Source: Bradyrhizobium campsiandrae (GTDB taxonomy: Bacteria > Pseudomonadota > Alphaproteobacteria > Rhizobiales > Xanthobacteraceae). Taken from it: a stretch of 64,000 bases of DNA. Below the pieces are notes generated by a model. The model worked only from the letters and a program-made list of their open reading frames with translations. It made no database searches and was not told the DNA's origin. Positions 52,666-61,158 of the stretch are shown here, piece after piece. Each line of letters opens with the position of its first letter. Position 1 is the stretch's first letter. The DNA lies in NCBI RefSeq assembly GCF_014529705.1, contig NZ_JAANIH010000023.1:1-64000 (forward strand). Direction: 5' to 3'. The position numbers were made by a program, and so were the translations under genes.

Positions 52666-54090
52666 CTACTCGCCACGCAAGCGCTGGTCATCTTGCACAC
52701 GGACCTGCTCGGCGCCGCGCGCACCGGCTGGCGACAGCCGCAGCATGCTCAGCAATGCGCCGCACAGGGCAAATCCGACGCCGGTGAGAAGTGCAATTCG
52801 GGTTCCGTCGATGGGGTAGCGGCCGAGGAACAACGCCACCAGCGCGGCCCCCGTGGTCTGGCCGAGCAGACGTGCCGTGCCGAGCATGCCGCTAGCGCCG
52901 CCGGCGCGCTCGCGCGGGGCGGCTGCTATCATGGTGCGGTTGTTGGGCGTCTGGAACAGGCCGAAGCCCGCACCCGCCAGCGCCATTCGCCAGATGACGT
53001 CGAGCGGCGTCGGGCTCGGGGGCAGGAAAGCGAGCGCCGCAAGCCCAACGGCGAACAGCGTCAGCCCGACGCCGCCGAGCAAGCCGGCGGGATAATGCTC
53101 GACCAGGCGTCCGGCGAGGGGAGCCGCGAAGGCCACCGCGATCGGCCATGGCGTGATCAACAGGCCCATATGCACGGCCGAGTAGCCGAAGCGACTCTGC
53201 AGGTAGAAGGGGATCGCGACGAAGGCCAGCATCTGTCCGCAGAACGAGGCGATCGAGGTTGCGATCGACAGTCCAAACACCGGGATGCGCAACAGGTCGA
53301 CCGGCAGCAGCGGCGCCCTCATATGTGTTTCCCGGTAGATCAGCGACACGCCGGCGATGATCGCAATCGCGAACTGGACGAGACAGGTGATCGTCGCCTC
53401 GCCGTGACCGACGCTGTCGATCGCGGCAATGCCGACCCCAAAGGTGATTGCCGACAGCCCAGCGCTCTGCCAGTCGAAGGAGTGGCTCGCCGCAATCGTA
53501 TGCGGCAGGCTGCGCAGGCCGAGTACCAGCGTCACGACGCCGAGCGGGATGTTGATGGCGAACAGCCAGGGCCAGCTGCCGACGGCAAGGATGCCGGCTG
53601 CCAGCGTCGGCCCGACGGCGGCGGAGAAGGCGACGACGAGCGCGTTCAGCCCGATGCCGCGGCCGAGCAGGTGGCGCGGATAGGTGAAGCGGACCAGCGC
53701 CGAATTGACGCTCATGATGCCGGCCGCGCCGAACCCCTGGATGATGCGCGCAACCGTCAGCAGCGGCAGCGTATGCGCCAGCGCACAGAAAGCGGATGCG
53801 AGCGTGAACAGCGCGAGCCCGACCAGGTAGACGCGGCGATAGCCGACGATCTCGCCAAGCGATGCGAGCGGCAGCAGCGAGATGGTGATCGCGAGCTGAT
53901 AGCCGTTGACGATCCAGATCGAGAAGGCCGGGCTCGCATTCAGATCGGCTGCAATCGTCGGCAGCGCGACATTGGCGATGGCACTGTCGACCACGGCCAT
54001 GGTGATGCCGAGCGCAATGGTCAGGATCGCCTGATTGCGCTGCGGTTGCGGCAGGCCGTCGGCATGCTCGATCGGGACAGACGACGACAT
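52666..54090 (-). CDS. MFS transporter, DHA2 (EmrB/QacA) type
   Basis: 474 residues with about 14 hydrophobic segments. MAVVDSAIANVALPTIAADLNASPAFSIWIVNGYQLAITISLLPLASLGEIVGYRRVYLVGLALFTLAS is the canonical first three helices with motif D1 (DxxxVNVALP-like) and the GEIVGYRR loop motif A. LLTVARIIQGFGAAGIMSVNSALV is motif B and AVGPTLAAGILAVGSWPWLFAINIPLG motif C of drug antiporters. It probably exports a toxic organic compound by proton exchange. No adaptor (HlyD-type) or TetR gene is adjacent. Confidence 0.92.
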   Translation of the reverse strand: MSSSVPIEHADGLPQPQRNQAILTIALGITMAVVDSAIANVALPTIAADLNASPAFSIWIVNGYQLAITISLLPLASLGEIVGYRRVYLVGLALFTLASAFCALAHTLPLLTVARIIQGFGAAGIMSVNSALVRFTYPRHLLGRGIGLNALVVAFSAAVGPTLAAGILAVGSWPWLFAINIPLGVVTLVLGLRSLPHTIAASHSFDWQSAGLSAITFGVGIAAIDSVGHGEATITCLVQFAIAIIAGVSLIYRETHMRAPLLPVDLLRIPVFGLSIATSIASFCGQMLAFVAIPFYLQSRFGYSAVHMGLLITPWPIAVAFAAPLAGRLVEHYPAGLLGGVGLTLFAVGLAALAFLPPSPTPLDVIWRMALAGAGFGLFQTPNNRTMIAAAPRERAGGASGMLGTARLLGQTTGAALVALFLGRYPIDGTRIALLTGVGFALCGALLSMLRLSPAGARGAEQVRVQDDQRLRGE

Positions 54091-54183
54091 GGTGGATGCG
54101 TGCTTGATTCGAGCCGTGTTGATCCCCTCGATTAGGAAATTGCACTGACCACCGCAACCCGGCAGGACACGGACGGTTCCTTT

Positions 54184-54204
54184 GCCGGAAGCAGGTCTTC
54201 CGGC
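54184..54204 (-). terminator. Hairpin downstream of the small membrane protein gene
   Basis: GCCGGAAG (54184-54191) pairs with CTTCCGGC (54197-54204) around a 5-base loop, 33 bases past the stop of the minus-strand gene at 54238. No T-run follows, so termination is uncertain. Confidence 0.35.
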
Positions 54205-54237
54205 GCTGCCGGCGTGGATTGGTTCACCCGTGCGGGC

Positions 54238-54399
54238 TCACCAGCGCGAGGTCACTTTGCCGTAGATGTAGAGGCCAACGAGCCCGATCGTGACGGCCGT
54301 GGAGAAAATCAGGACACGGCGATCCCAGTCGATCCGCACTCTCTCGGCGCGGTCGAGCTTGAGGGCCGTGAACAGAGCCTTCATAGCAAATCGGCGCAT
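54238..54399 (-). CDS. Short single-span membrane protein
   Basis: 53 residues from the ATG at 54399, which follows GAGG by seven bases. MRRFAMKALFTALKLDRAERVRIDWDRR is basic and helical, then VLIFSTAVTIGLVGLYIYGKVTSRW is one membrane span. No family recognised. An ATG at 54384 would remove five residues. Confidence 0.55.
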   Translation of the reverse strand: MRRFAMKALFTALKLDRAERVRIDWDRRVLIFSTAVTIGLVGLYIYGKVTSRW

Positions 54400-54490
54400 C
54401 GGACAGCCTCGCGAGGCAAACACGATGCCACGATCCGCAGGGGCCGGATTGATGCAGCTCAAATCAGGCCGACCCGTGCGGACAAGCGGG

Positions 54491-55516
54491 TTACACTGGC
54501 GGTGGGTTGCGGTCGGAGAAGGTTCCGCGCTGGTGCCAGTAGGGATAGGGTAGCGTCACCTTGCTCGCAGCGTCGAGCTTCGCAACCTGGTCCTTGGTCA
54601 ATGACCATCCGACCGCGCCGAGATTTTCGCGCAGCTGCGCCTCGTTGCGCGCCCCGATGATCAGCGTCGAAACGGTCGGACGCTGCAGCAGCCAGTTCAG
54701 CGCGATCTGCGAGACGCTCTTGCCGGTCTCTTTGGCGACCTCGTCGATCGCCTCGACGACGCGATAGACGTGTTCGTCGGACATGGGCGGTCCGAAGTCG
54801 GCGGTCTGGGGTAGGCGGCTCACTTCAGGCTTCGGCTGGCCTCGGCGGATCTTGCCGGTGAGGCGGCCCCATCCCAGCGGCGACCAGACCACGGCGCCAA
54901 GCCCTTGGTCGAGGCCGAGCGGCATCAGCTCCCACTCATAGTCGCGCCCCACAAGCGAATAGTAGGTCTGGTTGGCGACGTAGCGCGGGAAGCCATGCTT
55001 GTCGGCAACGCCGAGCGACTTCATCAGGTGCCAGCCCGAAAAATTGGAGACGCCGACATAGCGGATCTTGCCGGCGCGCACGAGCGTATCGAGCGTTCCG
55101 AGCACCTCCTCGGGCGGGGCGAAAGCGTCGAAGCCGTGGAGCTGGAACAGGTCGACATAGTCGGTGCCGAGCCGCTTCAGCGAAGCATCGACGGCGGCGA
55201 GCAGATGCTGCCGCGACGAGCCGACGTCATTGGGCCCGTCGCCGAAGCGGAAGGTCGCCTTCGTCGAGACCAGGACCTTGTCGCGGCGGCCCTTGATGGC
55301 CTCACCGAGGACGCGCTCGGATTCGCCGAGCGAGTAGACATCGGCGGTGTCGAACATCGACACGCCGGCCTCGAGGCAGATGTCCAGCAAGCGCCGCGCT
55401 TCGGTCGCATCCGTCGTTCCCCAGGCCGCAAGGCGGCCAACGCCGCCGAAGGTGCCCGTACCAAGGCTCAAAGCGGGCACCATGAGGCCGGACCGGCCCA
55501 AACGTCGATATTCCAT
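54491..55516 (-). CDS. Aldo/keto reductase
   Basis: 341 residues from the ATG at 55516, preceded by GAGGAG with seven-base spacing. MEYRRLGRSGLMVPALSLGTGTFGG is the usual start of the AKR11/12-like group. Catalytic residues visible: Asp56 and Tyr61 in MFDTADVYSLGES, Lys86 in VLVSTKA and His127 in VDLFQLHGFD. The NADPH-binding end is IIGARNEAQLRENLGAVGW. Cytoplasmic carbonyl reductase of unknown substrate; not closely similar to the shorter AKR at 33 kb. Confidence 0.92.
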   Translation of the reverse strand: MEYRRLGRSGLMVPALSLGTGTFGGVGRLAAWGTTDATEARRLLDICLEAGVSMFDTADVYSLGESERVLGEAIKGRRDKVLVSTKATFRFGDGPNDVGSSRQHLLAAVDASLKRLGTDYVDLFQLHGFDAFAPPEEVLGTLDTLVRAGKIRYVGVSNFSGWHLMKSLGVADKHGFPRYVANQTYYSLVGRDYEWELMPLGLDQGLGAVVWSPLGWGRLTGKIRRGQPKPEVSRLPQTADFGPPMSDEHVYRVVEAIDEVAKETGKSVSQIALNWLLQRPTVSTLIIGARNEAQLRENLGAVGWSLTKDQVAKLDAASKVTLPYPYWHQRGTFSDRNPPPV

Positions 55517-55638
55517 CAGATTGCTCCTCGGCGAGCCGCTGATTGATTGGCGCGGCTTTGGAGCCGAAGTTAATGTAAGCCTGCCCGGTGCACCATTGCG
55601 TGCGCACATAGCGGCTCTGCTTTGCGGATTCGGCGTCG

Positions 55639-56607
55639 CTAGACCACGCTCGTCGTCTGCAAATTCGCAGCCGAGATCTTCGCGCGCAGCCAGGTCTCGA
55701 ACGCGCTGACATGGCTGCGCCCCTTGGTTTCGGCCGATCGCACGAGATAGTAGGAGACTGTCTCCACCTCGAATTTGGGCAGGTGGAACGGCGCAACCAA
55801 TGTGCCCTTGCCAAGCTCCTCGGCCGCGAGGATCTCGCTCTCCAGCACGACGCCGAGGCCTTCAACCGCAGCGTCGATCGCCATCGTGGACCGGTCAAAC
55901 CACAATTCGTGACGCGCCTTGATACTGGTGCCGACGACCTTACGCAGATAGTCAGTCCAGGTCAGTGCGTTCGAGGAATGGATCAAGGTGGCGCGTCTGA
56001 GATCGCCGGGCTCGCGAAGCTCGAGCTGCTCGATCAACCGCGGGCTGCAGAGCGGGCGCAGGCGCTCGGCGAGCAGTGGCTCGATCTGCCTGTCGTTCAC
56101 GACCGGCGGACGTCCATAGGCAATCGCGAGATCGAAGCGGATGGTTTCGAGATCGCGCAGATCAGTGATGGTCGACAGCCTGATCCCGATCTCCGGATGC
56201 TGGCCGATGAAATTGCCGATCCGCGGTTGAAGCCATTTGGCGGCGAAGCTCGGACCGCTTGCGATGAAGAGATGATTGCGCTGGGACTGCGGCGCGACCA
56301 GCCGCGTTGCGCCCATGATCGTTCCGAACGCGCGCTCGATCTCGCCGGCATAGAGGCGGCCGGCATTAGTCAGCACCGCGCGCCCGGCGTGGCGCGAGAA
56401 GACGCGCACGCCGAGGAAATCTTCGAGCTTTTGGATGTGATGGCTGATCGCCGAGGGCGTGACACCGAGCTCCTCGGCCGCGCGGCTGAAGCTGCCATGG
56501 CGCGAGGCGGCCTCAAACGCCGACAGCGCCTTCAGCGGCGGCATTCGCGGCCGTTCCGTTGACTCCACTTCATCGGCTGCTGAATTTTTTGAACTGGCGT
56601 CCATCAT
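55639..56607 (-). CDS. LysR family transcriptional regulator (GcvA-like)
   Basis: 322 residues from the tandem ATGs at 56607/56604. The winged HTH is MPPLKALSAFEAASRHGSFSRAAEELGVTPSAISHHIQKLEDFLGVRVFSRHAGRAVLTNAGRLYAGEI, residues about 22-90, of the GcvA subgroup. The effector domain follows (FIASGPSFAAKWLQPRIGNFIGQHPEIGIRLST). It is divergent from the aminotransferase gene with a 129-base spacer, so it probably controls that gene and the binding protein behind it. The much longer open frame upstream on this strand is a shadow of the aminotransferase gene. Confidence 0.92.
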   Translation of the reverse strand: MMDASSKNSAADEVESTERPRMPPLKALSAFEAASRHGSFSRAAEELGVTPSAISHHIQKLEDFLGVRVFSRHAGRAVLTNAGRLYAGEIERAFGTIMGATRLVAPQSQRNHLFIASGPSFAAKWLQPRIGNFIGQHPEIGIRLSTITDLRDLETIRFDLAIAYGRPPVVNDRQIEPLLAERLRPLCSPRLIEQLELREPGDLRRATLIHSSNALTWTDYLRKVVGTSIKARHELWFDRSTMAIDAAVEGLGVVLESEILAAEELGKGTLVAPFHLPKFEVETVSYYLVRSAETKGRSHVSAFETWLRAKISAANLQTTSVV

Positions 56608-56736
56608 GCCTGCCCGGTACGAATTTCCCCGTTGCTCTGGCAAGTTTCGTACCGCGAACCTCCCAACGCAACACCTTCGTGCCACCAAAACCGACCCGAC
56701 AACGGCGAGCGGCTTCCGCTTGCCCAAGGAGAACCC

Positions 56737-58059
56737 ATGACTTCCGCGCTGAAGCAGGCCGCCGACGAATTCCTGGTCCGGTACGGCGGCGACGTGTTCC
56801 CCAACCTCTTCACCTCGGCGAAAGGGACCATCGTCACCGACAGCGACGGGCGTGAGTATCTCGATTTCACCTCGGGGCAGATGTGCGCGACGATCGGCCA
56901 TAACCATCCCGCGATCGTCGCGGCGGTGGAGCGAGCAGGCAAGAAGGCTTTCCATCTCTTCAGCGGGATGATCCCCGAAGTCGTTGCTGAGCTCGCCCAG
57001 GTGTTGGCGAGGGATTGGCTGCCGGGCGATCTCAAGCGCTCGATTTTCATCAATACAGGCTCGGAGGCGACCGAAGTCGCGCTCCGAATGGCCAAGATGT
57101 ACACCGGCGGTTACGAGGTGCTCGTCCTCGGCGGCTCCTGGCACGGCATCACGGGGGGCGCCGCTTCGGTCTCGATGGCGAGCGATCGCAAGGGCTATGG
57201 CGTGCCGCCGCCTGGTGTGTTCGTGATCCCCGAGCCGAACGCCTACCGGCCTTACATCGCGAAGGGGAGCGATGAGGAATCCGCGCTGGCCAATCTCGAG
57301 CTTGCGCTGAGGATGTTCGACATGCAGTCGAGCGGGCGGGGGGCTGCGATCATCGCCGAGCCCGTAATCAGCGCCGGCGGCGTGCTGGTGCCGCCGAAGG
57401 CGTTCATGGAAGCGCTGCGCAGGGCAGCCGATGAGCGCGGCATGCTGCTGATCTTCGACGAGGCGCAGACTGCGTTCGGGCGCATCGGCACAAAGACGGG
57501 ATCCGAATATTTCGATGTCGTTCCCGACATCATGACCATGTCGAAGACGCTCGGCGGCGGCCTCCCGCTCGCGGCGGTGTCGACCACCGAGGCGATCGAA
57601 AGCAAACTGCACGAGGATCACTTCACCTACTACACCAGCCATGTCTCCGACCCGTTGCTGGCGGAGGTCGGGCTCGCGGTGCTGCGCGTCATCACCGAAG
57701 AGAAGCTCGTCGCGCGCGCCAACGCCATGGGGGCCTATCTGCGTGGCCGGTTCGAAGGGCTTCAGCAGAAGTACGAGCAGATCGGCGATATAAGGGGCAT
57801 GGGCCTTCTGCTCGGCGTCGAACTGGTCACTGATCGCAACAGCCGCCGCGCCGCGCATCAGCTCGGAGGACTGACGACGAAGAAGTGCTTCGAATACGGG
57901 CTGAGCATGAACATCCGCCGCCGGCCCGAACGTGGCTCGGTGTGGCGTATCGCGCCGCCCCTCACCGTTTCGAATGAGGAGATCGACCGCGCGGTTGACA
58001 TCCTGGATCGCGCCTTGAGGGAGAGCCTCGACGAGTTGTCACGAAATACCGCTGCTTGA
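56737..58059 (+). CDS. Class III aminotransferase (dialkylglycine decarboxylase-like)
   Basis: 440 residues from the ATG at 56737, behind AAGGAG. PLP enzyme of the class III family: FINTGSEATEVALRMAKMYTGGYEVLVLGGSWHGITGGAAS holds the cofactor phosphate loop, LLIFDEAQTAFGRIG the Asp that binds the pyridine nitrogen (near 241) and MSKTLGGGLPLAAV the Schiff-base Lys (near 270). The HGITGGAAS and MQSSGRGAAIIAEPVISAGG blocks recall 2,2-dialkylglycine decarboxylase more than ornithine aminotransferase. Substrate unknown. It overlaps in transcript with the binding-protein gene 20 bases downstream and is divergent from the LysR gene. Confidence 0.9.
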   Translation: MTSALKQAADEFLVRYGGDVFPNLFTSAKGTIVTDSDGREYLDFTSGQMCATIGHNHPAIVAAVERAGKKAFHLFSGMIPEVVAELAQVLARDWLPGDLKRSIFINTGSEATEVALRMAKMYTGGYEVLVLGGSWHGITGGAASVSMASDRKGYGVPPPGVFVIPEPNAYRPYIAKGSDEESALANLELALRMFDMQSSGRGAAIIAEPVISAGGVLVPPKAFMEALRRAADERGMLLIFDEAQTAFGRIGTKTGSEYFDVVPDIMTMSKTLGGGLPLAAVSTTEAIESKLHEDHFTYYTSHVSDPLLAEVGLAVLRVITEEKLVARANAMGAYLRGRFEGLQQKYEQIGDIRGMGLLLGVELVTDRNSRRAAHQLGGLTTKKCFEYGLSMNIRRRPERGSVWRIAPPLTVSNEEIDRAVDILDRALRESLDELSRNTAA

Positions 58060-58079
58060 ACCCGGTTCCGGAGGCCGAC

Positions 58080-58982
58080 ATGATCTGCAGAACGCCGCTG
58101 ACATTCTCTGTTGTCGTCGTTTCGCTTGCGCTGCTCGATATTCGGGGCGCGCTGGCAGCCAGCCAAACGCTCGACAAGATCAGGGAGGTCGGAAAAATCA
58201 CGTTCGGCTATCGCGAGGCGTCCATCCCGTTCGCCTATATTGGCGCAGATCAGAAGCCCACAGGACTGTCGATCGACCTCTGTTCGACCGTTGCCGACAA
58301 GGTGAGGGCCGTGTTGCGCCGACCTGAGCTCGGGATCGAGTACGTTCCGGTGAATGCTTCGAACCGCATTGCGCTGCTTCAGAACAGCACGATCGACATC
58401 GAGTGCGGTAGCACGACCAACACGGCGGAACGGCAGAAGCAGGTCTCTTTCTCCGTCGCGACCTATGTGGCCTCGCCGCGCTGGCTGGTATCTGCCTCAT
58501 CGCAGGTGATGGAGCCGAAAGGACTCGACGGACAGACAATCGTCATCACCCAGGGTTCGCTGAACTTCGCGGTCGCCAAGAAGGTGATCGATGACCAGAA
58601 ACTGAACGTGACGATCGTCCAGGCCAAGGACCATGCGGAGTCACTGCTCATGCTCGGCACGGGGCGAGCTGCGGCGTGGTTTGAGGACGATATCCTCGTC
58701 GCCGGGCTCGTCGCAAACGCGTCCGACCCGAAGGAGTTCCGGATGCTGGCTGCGACGTATGCGCCGTCCTATTATGGGCTGATGACCCGCAGGGAAGATC
58801 CGGAATTCAAGGCCCTCGTCGATGCTGCGATCAGCGAGAAAATGGCCTCCGGTGCATTTGATCGGCTCTATGTCAAATGGTTCGAACGGCCGATTCCCCC
58901 AAAGGGGCAGAACCTCCAGCTTCCCATGAGCCAAGCGATGAAGGCGCGTGTTATGTCGCCGAGCGACGCGCTGTTGCCCTAG
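58080..58982 (+). CDS. Amino-acid ABC transporter substrate-binding protein (GltI-like)
   Basis: 300 residues from the ATG at 58080 (GGAGG upstream). Signal peptide ICRTPLTFSVVVVSLALLDIRGALAAS, then an SBP_bac_3 domain: LDKIREVGKITFGYREASIPFAYIGADQKPTGLSIDLCSTVADKV and NRIALLQNSTIDIECGSTTNTAERQKQVSFS, the glutamate/aspartate-binding signature. It binds an acidic or related amino acid in the periplasm. No permease or ATPase gene is adjacent, so it either serves a distant transporter or a sensory role. Paired with the aminotransferase gene. Confidence 0.9.
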   Translation: MICRTPLTFSVVVVSLALLDIRGALAASQTLDKIREVGKITFGYREASIPFAYIGADQKPTGLSIDLCSTVADKVRAVLRRPELGIEYVPVNASNRIALLQNSTIDIECGSTTNTAERQKQVSFSVATYVASPRWLVSASSQVMEPKGLDGQTIVITQGSLNFAVAKKVIDDQKLNVTIVQAKDHAESLLMLGTGRAAAWFEDDILVAGLVANASDPKEFRMLAATYAPSYYGLMTRREDPEFKALVDAAISEKMASGAFDRLYVKWFERPIPPKGQNLQLPMSQAMKARVMSPSDALLP

Positions 58983-59215
58983 TCGCGCAGACGCATGTCG
59001 TCGAACGCTGCATCTGCGAGCCGTGGACTGACCGTTGTGACAGCAGGTTGGGTTTCGATCCTTGCGGCAGACGTGGGGATGCAGACAAGTTCGCCGTCGC
59101 GTGTCTGATGTGGAAGTAGCGTCAAGCCCCAGCCGGCCAGGACCAGTGCCGCGAGCCGGATTGCGATGACGATCAGCAGCAGGTCCGAGCCTGACATCGT
59201 CGCGTGAATCCTCAT
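58979..59215 (-). CDS. Possible small membrane protein
   Basis: 78 residues if started at the ATG at 59215, or 72 from 59197. MSGSDLLLIVIAIRLAALVLAGWGLTLLP is a plausible membrane span, followed by a polar tail. No strong ribosome site and no recognised family. It overlaps the end of the binding-protein gene by four bases on the opposite strand. It may be non-coding. Confidence 0.4.
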   Translation of the reverse strand: MRIHATMSGSDLLLIVIAIRLAALVLAGWGLTLLPHQTRDGELVCIPTSAARIETQPAVTTVSPRLADAAFDDMRLRD

Positions 59216-59385
59216 GCGCGGCAGCCTGATGCAGGTGGGACAACCTGACAATCTGGAATTGGCGAGCATTGCCTTCGCCTGAAGCGAAGGCTTGCCGTGA
59301 CGACTGCTTGTCAGAGCCGGAGCCGGCAGTTGCCGGAAGTCGCGTGGCGACATCCGAAATGTTCGCGGAAGACGGTACCGAAATG

Positions 59386-60024
59386 CTATGCGACGCAGTG
59401 GCCGAGCAGTTCGGGATGCGCAGCGCAGATGTGATGCGCGCCGGCGTCGCGCAGCTCGGCTTCGCTGCCATAGCCGTAGAGCACGCCGATCGCCGTCATG
59501 CCATTGGTCCGGGCGCCGACAACGTCATGGCTGCGGTCACCGATCATGATGGCGCTGTCGGCATCGATCCCGGTCTCGTCGAGCGCGTAACGCAGCAGGT
59601 CGCGCTTGTCGACGCGCGTGCCGTCGAGCTCGGAGCCGAACACACGCTCGAAATAAGGCTTCAGGCCGAAATGATCGACGATGCGGCTGGCGTAGACCGC
59701 TGGTTTGCTGGTCGCGACGAACATCCGTGGTGTGGCGGCGGCCAGGGTCGCCAGCGTGTCCATGATGCCGGCATAGGCCTCGTTCTCGAACAGGCCGATA
59801 TCGCTGAAGCGCTCGCGGTAGAGCAGAAGGGCCTGGTCAGCGAGTCCCGCGCTGCCTGTGAGCTTTTGCAGGCTCGCGTGCAGCGGCGGTCCGATGCACC
59901 AGGTCAGCTCATCTTCGCTGGGGACCGGGAGGCTCAACCGCTCCAGGGCATATTGGATCGAACGCGTGATCCCGGGTTTCGGGTTGGTCAGCGTGCCGTC
60001 GAGATCGAAGAAGATGGTCATCAT
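59386..60024 (-). CDS. HAD family hydrolase (phosphoglycolate-phosphatase-like)
   Basis: 212 residues. MMTIFFDLDGTLTNPKPGITRSIQYALERL carries the nucleophile Asp7 and acid Asp9 (DLDGTLT). MFVATSKPAVYASRIVDHFGL provides motif II/III (Thr/Ser, Lys) and MIGDRSHDVVGARTNGM the metal-binding acidic pair. The helical cap of about residues 17-80 places it in the Gph/PpaX-like subgroup. It removes phosphate from a small molecule in the cytoplasm; phosphoglycolate is the usual guess. Transcribed alone. Confidence 0.92.
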   Translation of the reverse strand: MMTIFFDLDGTLTNPKPGITRSIQYALERLSLPVPSEDELTWCIGPPLHASLQKLTGSAGLADQALLLYRERFSDIGLFENEAYAGIMDTLATLAAATPRMFVATSKPAVYASRIVDHFGLKPYFERVFGSELDGTRVDKRDLLRYALDETGIDADSAIMIGDRSHDVVGARTNGMTAIGVLYGYGSEAELRDAGAHHICAAHPELLGHCVA

Positions 60025-60096
60025 CGGGAGTCGGCCTACGCTAAAGTTGCCGGCCCTTTGCTAGTGGGATCGCCTCTCAAGTCAAGAGCCGCCGCG

Positions 60097-61113
60097 TCAT
60101 TGCTGCCTGGTCCATTCGACGATCGCGGCGGCATCCGCGCCGGCCTGCGCCTCCCAGGCGGCGATCGTGGCCGTCGCCGCGGTTCGGAGCGCGGCAAGGA
60201 GAGATGGCGGTGCTGGCTCGGCGATGCGGACGCCGTTGTCGCGCATCCGCGCGTAATTCTCGGCTGTGCGGTGGCTCAGCAATGCGAGCTGGCTCTGCTC
60301 GGTCTCGGCCGCGGCGGCGAGCACCTCGCGCTGTATCGGCTCTGGTAACGCCGCGAATGTCTCGCTGCGAACAAAGGCGATTGAGACCGGCATCGCGTAG
60401 TTGATAGCTGTGAAATGGGGCAGGAAGTCCCACAGCTTGCGTCCCGCGCCGCCGTCCCCTGAGGTGAGGAACGCGTTCAGCTGATGGTCCTTCAACCCGG
60501 CAAGCGCTTTGTCCATCGGCAGGAACTGCGCGTTCGCACCGGCCGCCTTCATCACCTCGCTGGAATTGGCATCGTAAGCGCGCAGATTGAGTTTCGGCAG
60601 ATCGTCGGCGCCTGCGAGCGCGCGGTCCGACCACAGGCCGGTGGCCGGCCAGATCGTCAGATAGAGCAGCTTGAGGCCGCGCGTGGCGAGCGCCTTCTCA
60701 TAGAGAGGCCGCGCGCGCACATTCGCGGCGTGGGCGACGTCGACCGATTGGACCAGGAAGGGCAGGGTCGAGAAACCAAGCACGGGGTCAAGGCCCGAGA
60801 GGGCGCCAGCAAAGGCATCGCCGCCCGCGATCCGGCCATCCAGTGCCGCTCGGGGCATCTCGCCAGAGCTGATCTTCAACTGATTGTCGAAGGCGTTGGT
60901 CACGGTCACGAAACCGTTTGTGCGCGCGGCAACGCGATCGGCGAAAGTGGTGAGCCCGATGCCGGAGATGTTGTTCTCTGGATATTCGGTGGTCATCCGC
61001 CAGACCGCCTGCGTAGCACTTTGCGGCGCGGTCTGCGCCTTGACCGGTGCCGCGCAGAACAGGAGCGCGGCGAAGGCAAGGATGGTATGGATCCGTCGGC
61101 TGGGGGAGCGCAT
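60097..61113 (-). CDS. TRAP transporter substrate-binding protein (DctP family)
   Basis: About 338 residues from the ATG at 61113 (an ATG at 61137 would add eight). Signal peptide RRIHTILAFAALLFCAAPVKAQ, then the DctP fold: WRMTTEYPENNISGIGLTTFADRVAARTNGFVTVTNAFDNQL, LSGLDPVLGFSTLPFLVQS and KLNLRAYDANSSEVMKAAGANAQFLPMDKALAGLKDHQLNAFLTSG, with the conserved Arg in LNLRAYD that binds a carboxylate. It binds an organic acid in the periplasm. The DctQ/DctM membrane subunits are not adjacent. It is divergent from the lytic transglycosylase gene, 45 bases apart. Confidence 0.9.
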   Translation of the reverse strand: MRSPSRRIHTILAFAALLFCAAPVKAQTAPQSATQAVWRMTTEYPENNISGIGLTTFADRVAARTNGFVTVTNAFDNQLKISSGEMPRAALDGRIAGGDAFAGALSGLDPVLGFSTLPFLVQSVDVAHAANVRARPLYEKALATRGLKLLYLTIWPATGLWSDRALAGADDLPKLNLRAYDANSSEVMKAAGANAQFLPMDKALAGLKDHQLNAFLTSGDGGAGRKLWDFLPHFTAINYAMPVSIAFVRSETFAALPEPIQREVLAAAAETEQSQLALLSHRTAENYARMRDNGVRIAEPAPPSLLAALRTAATATIAAWEAQAGADAAAIVEWTRQQ

Positions 61114-61158
61114 TGGAGGAAGCAGGTCAGGCAGCATCGATTGGCAACTCGTTGAACC

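Noticed and set aside
56607..57858. Long minus-strand frame continuous with the LysR gene
   Set aside because: It lies opposite the aminotransferase gene, which has all PLP motifs and a ribosome site. The extension has no family match and is a shadow caused by high GC at third positions.
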